64,000 nt of DNA from positions 124,001 to 188,000 of the forward strand of contig DAOTWF010000030.1 of assembly GCA_034435835.1 (NCBI GenBank), given 5' to 3'. The notes under the pieces are model-generated. The model saw only the letters and a list, made by a program, of their open reading frames with translations. It did not search any database and was not told the origin of the DNA. Numbering within the stretch: position 1 is the stretch's first letter; every line of letters starts with the position of its first letter. The position numbers were made by a program, and so were the translations under genes. This DNA comes from CALJTV01 sp034435835 (lineage in GTDB: Bacteria; Chloroflexota; Dehalococcoidia; GIF9; UBA5629). This document shows, piece after piece, positions 62,464 to 64,000 of the stretch.

Positions 62464-62532
62464 ATGTGCAATACCTGCGCTGCCCATGCTAAGAAGGCTG
62501 GTAAGCCGACCAAGAAGTCTACCAAGAAATAA
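62464..62532 (+). CDS. 22-residue Lys-rich CxxC peptide
   Basis: A tiny ORF, too short for usual gene callers: MCNTCAAHAKKAGKPTKK then four more residues (S, T, K, K) and TAA. Cys2, Cys5 and His8 form a C-x2-C-x2-H knuckle, and 7 of 22 residues are Lys. It has a near-consensus promoter, AAAGGAG 9 bp before the ATG, and a probable terminator region (T-run at 62593-62598) after it. There is no long hydrophobic segment. A metal- or nucleic-acid-binding role is suggested by composition only. The remaining gap to 62736 holds no gene I can see. Confidence 0.6.
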   Translation: MCNTCAAHAKKAGKPTKKSTKK

Positions 62533-62556
62533 CTGTCCCTTTCCCACCGCCAGCAT

Positions 62557-62598
62557 TCCGTGACCCTTGAGCGGGTGTCGCGGTTTAGTGTGTTTTTT
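62557..62598 (+). terminator. Possible terminator after the 22-residue peptide gene
   Basis: A modest hairpin (ACCC/GGGT with CCG/CGG beyond) followed by a run of six T at 62593-62598. Stem is imperfect; call is tentative. Confidence 0.4.
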
Positions 62599-62735
62599 GT
62601 GCGCTGCTTTCTCAGAGCAGGACTCTTAGGGTTGACTGGCGGTTCAGTATGCCAGACAACAAAAATTTCCCCAGCACCCAAAGCGGACTAAGCTAACACA
62701 CCCGAACCAGTCAAGACACGACAAACTGGTAAGCC

Positions 62736-63743
62736 TTACTTCTGGGCAGGTGGAACTGGCTTGCGCAGCGGTTTGAACTCGCCCTTCGCCTTCAGCCGGG
62801 AGACCACCTCTTCCGCCTCCTTCATTATCCTGTCCACCAGCTCCTTCACCGTGGGTATATCGTGAATCAGCCCTACCACCTGACCGGCGGTGAACAGGCC
62901 GTCCTCGATGTTGCCTTCCTCTAGCAACTTGGCGCCTCTGGTGCCAGCTATCAGCGATTCCAGCTCGTGGAGCCCAGCCCCCTGCTTCTCCAGCTCCGCC
63001 ACCTTCTCCGCCGTGGGGTTCCGCAGGGCACGCATAGTGTTACGCAGCGACCTCATTACCAGCAGCGTATCACGTTCAGTAGCCTGCACCAGCCACTCCT
63101 TAACTTTCGGGTGTACCGGGGCTTCTTTGGTCGCCACAAAACGGGTGCCCATGTTCATCGCCTCAGCACCCAGGGCCAGCGCCGCCACCAGTCCTCTGCC
63201 ATCACCAAAACCGCCCGAGGCGATCACCGGTATGTCCACAGCATCCACGGTAGCCGGTATCAGCACCAGCGAAGCCACGTCCTCCTCACCGGGATGCCCG
63301 GCACATTCAAAGCCATCGATGCTGACCATGTCGCAGCCTATCCGCTGGGCAGTGCGGGCAAAGCGCACCGCAGTGCACTTGTGTATCACCGTCACCCCCG
63401 CCTTCTTGAACTTCTCCATGTACGCTTCAGGGCTCCTCCCCGCCGTCTCCACAATCTTCACCCCGGAATCTATCACCGCATCGACATAGCCGTCGATATC
63501 GATAGGGCGGAGGGTGGGCAGCAAGGTGATATTAACACCAAACGGGTTCCTGGTGAGTTCTCTCGCCTTCTTGATCTCCGCCACCAGCTCCTGCGGAGTG
63601 GGTGAAATAAACGCTGACAGGATGCCAAGCGCCCCCGCATTGGACACAGCCGCCACCAGCTCGGCAGTGGAAACACGCATCATACCTCCCTGAATGATGG
63701 GGTACTTGATGCCTAAACGTTCAGTGACGCGGGTCTTGAACAT
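62736..63743 (-). CDS. Nitronate monooxygenase/enoyl reductase-like flavoprotein
   Basis: A 335-residue FMN TIM-barrel protein related to the one at 51063. It begins RLGIKYPIIQGGMMRVSTAEL, then AAVSNAGALGILSAF, HKCTAVRFARTAQRIGCDMV, the flavin phosphate block VIASGGFGDGRGLVAALALGAEAMNMGTRFVATKEAP (near residue 165), and a helical C-terminus. Active-site His is probably in DGFECAGHPGEEDV near residue 140. It is closer to the FabK/NMO group than the gene at 51063, so an enoyl-thioester reductase is plausible. AAAGGAGG lies 8 bp before the ATG. Confidence 0.85.
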   Translation of the reverse strand: MFKTRVTERLGIKYPIIQGGMMRVSTAELVAAVSNAGALGILSAFISPTPQELVAEIKKARELTRNPFGVNITLLPTLRPIDIDGYVDAVIDSGVKIVETAGRSPEAYMEKFKKAGVTVIHKCTAVRFARTAQRIGCDMVSIDGFECAGHPGEEDVASLVLIPATVDAVDIPVIASGGFGDGRGLVAALALGAEAMNMGTRFVATKEAPVHPKVKEWLVQATERDTLLVMRSLRNTMRALRNPTAEKVAELEKQGAGLHELESLIAGTRGAKLLEEGNIEDGLFTAGQVVGLIHDIPTVKELVDRIMKEAEEVVSRLKAKGEFKPLRKPVPPAQK

Positions 63744-63788
63744 TGCGGTTCCTCCTTTCGTTTCTCGTTACCAGCCCTACCGCGAGGT

Positions 63789-63817
63789 TTGGTCTAAAGC
63801 CGCCCGTGTGCTAAAAT
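63789..63817 (+). promoter_or_regulatory. Predicted promoter of the antiporter gene
   Basis: TAAAAT (63812-63817) with a weak -35 TTGGTC (63789-63794) at 17 bp. Start near 63824, leader about 19 nt. Confidence 0.4.
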
Positions 63818-63842
63818 CGGAAAAACACGGACTGGCTGGATT

Positions 63843-64000
63843 ATGGCAGGATTCGACCCAGTTGTCAACATCGCCATCGTCCTCGTCGCTGCGCTCTTCG
63901 GTGGTCTCATCGCCCACCGACTGGGGCAGCCGTTCATCCTCGGCTACATACTTGTGGGCATAGCCATCGGACCTCACGGTTTGGGTGTGGTCAAGGACCT
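63843..64000 (+). CDS. Monovalent cation:proton antiporter-2 (Kef-type), N-terminal fragment
   Basis: The first 52 codons of a membrane protein running off the right edge. MAGFDPVVNIAIVLVAALFGG forms the first membrane helix and HRLGQPFILGYILVGIAIGP is the highly conserved CPA2 segment (R-L-x-Q-P-x-x-L-G-Y-I-L-x-G). It would exchange K+ or Na+ for H+ at the membrane. The remaining transport domain and any regulatory TrkA/RCK domain lie outside the window. ATG at 63843 has only a weak ribosome site. Confidence 0.85.
   Translation, partial: MAGFDPVVNIAIVLVAALFGGLIAHRLGQPFILGYILVGIAIGPHGLGVVKD

Overview
The window looks like chromosomal DNA of a strictly anaerobic, heterotrophic member of the Chloroflexota, most likely class Dehalococcoidia. 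This placement is an inference from gene content: a ThiD2-ThiE fusion, tandem FmdB zinc ribbons, a GuaB3-type IMP dehydrogenase, a large-type SRP RNA, ferredoxin-linked indolepyruvate oxidoreductase, and many acyl-CoA genes with branched-chain-type ABC transporters. No 16S or ribosomal protein gene is present to confirm it. I see no insertion sequence, prophage, CRISPR array or replication origin. Genes are densely packed on both strands with many 4-bp stop/start overlaps.

Layout. 1-2911: divergent alaS (cut by the left edge) and an fmdB-fmdB-thiE-translin run. 2994-12777: a catabolic transport locus with a thiolase, livHMGF, two tandem class III CoA-transferases and, on the opposite strand, a lipoprotein and the matching solute-binding protein. 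12994-20255: GYD protein, enoyl-CoA hydratase, tRNA-Thr(CGT), iorA-iorB-aminotransferase-thioesterase, and a solitary biotin carboxylase. 20539-28984: a second transport locus (acyl-CoA ligase, livH, livM, binding protein, livF, with livG convergent), then a hypothetical protein and a LysE-type exporter. 28993-39297: guaB3, acetoacetyl-CoA ligase, rsmI, metG, a polyprenyl synthase, ftsH, an endonuclease IV-like gene, and a DUF167 gene interrupted by a stop codon. 39849-45355: a PEBP lipoprotein, an 823-residue surface protein, and a second tandem CoA-transferase pair. 45661-50895: rsfS, thiL-tsaE-tsaB, ndk, two zinc-ribbon proteins and an iron-sulfur aldo/keto reductase. 51063-64000: a flavin oxidoreductase, three tandem SDRs, phosphoesterase, plsY, methyltransferase, hydrolase, SRP RNA, amidohydrolase, rsmA-ispE, cca, a 22-residue CxxC peptide gene, another flavin oxidoreductase, and the start of a cation/proton antiporter.

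How it fits together (inference): binding proteins and Liv permeases import amino acids or organic acids. CoA-transferases and ligases activate them. Hydratase, SDRs and thiolase carry out beta-oxidation-like steps. The aminotransferase and IorAB oxidise amino-acid-derived 2-oxo acids with ferredoxin.

Most notable: both CoA-transferase pairs combine one member keeping the expected catalytic aspartate with one lacking it. Several housekeeping genes appear to be transcribed as leaderless mRNAs. Both transporter operons carry the same TTGACA-17-TACCAT promoter. A tiny metal-binding-like peptide gene has a near-consensus promoter and ribosome binding site. All assignments come from reading the sequence and recalled family motifs; no database search was run.
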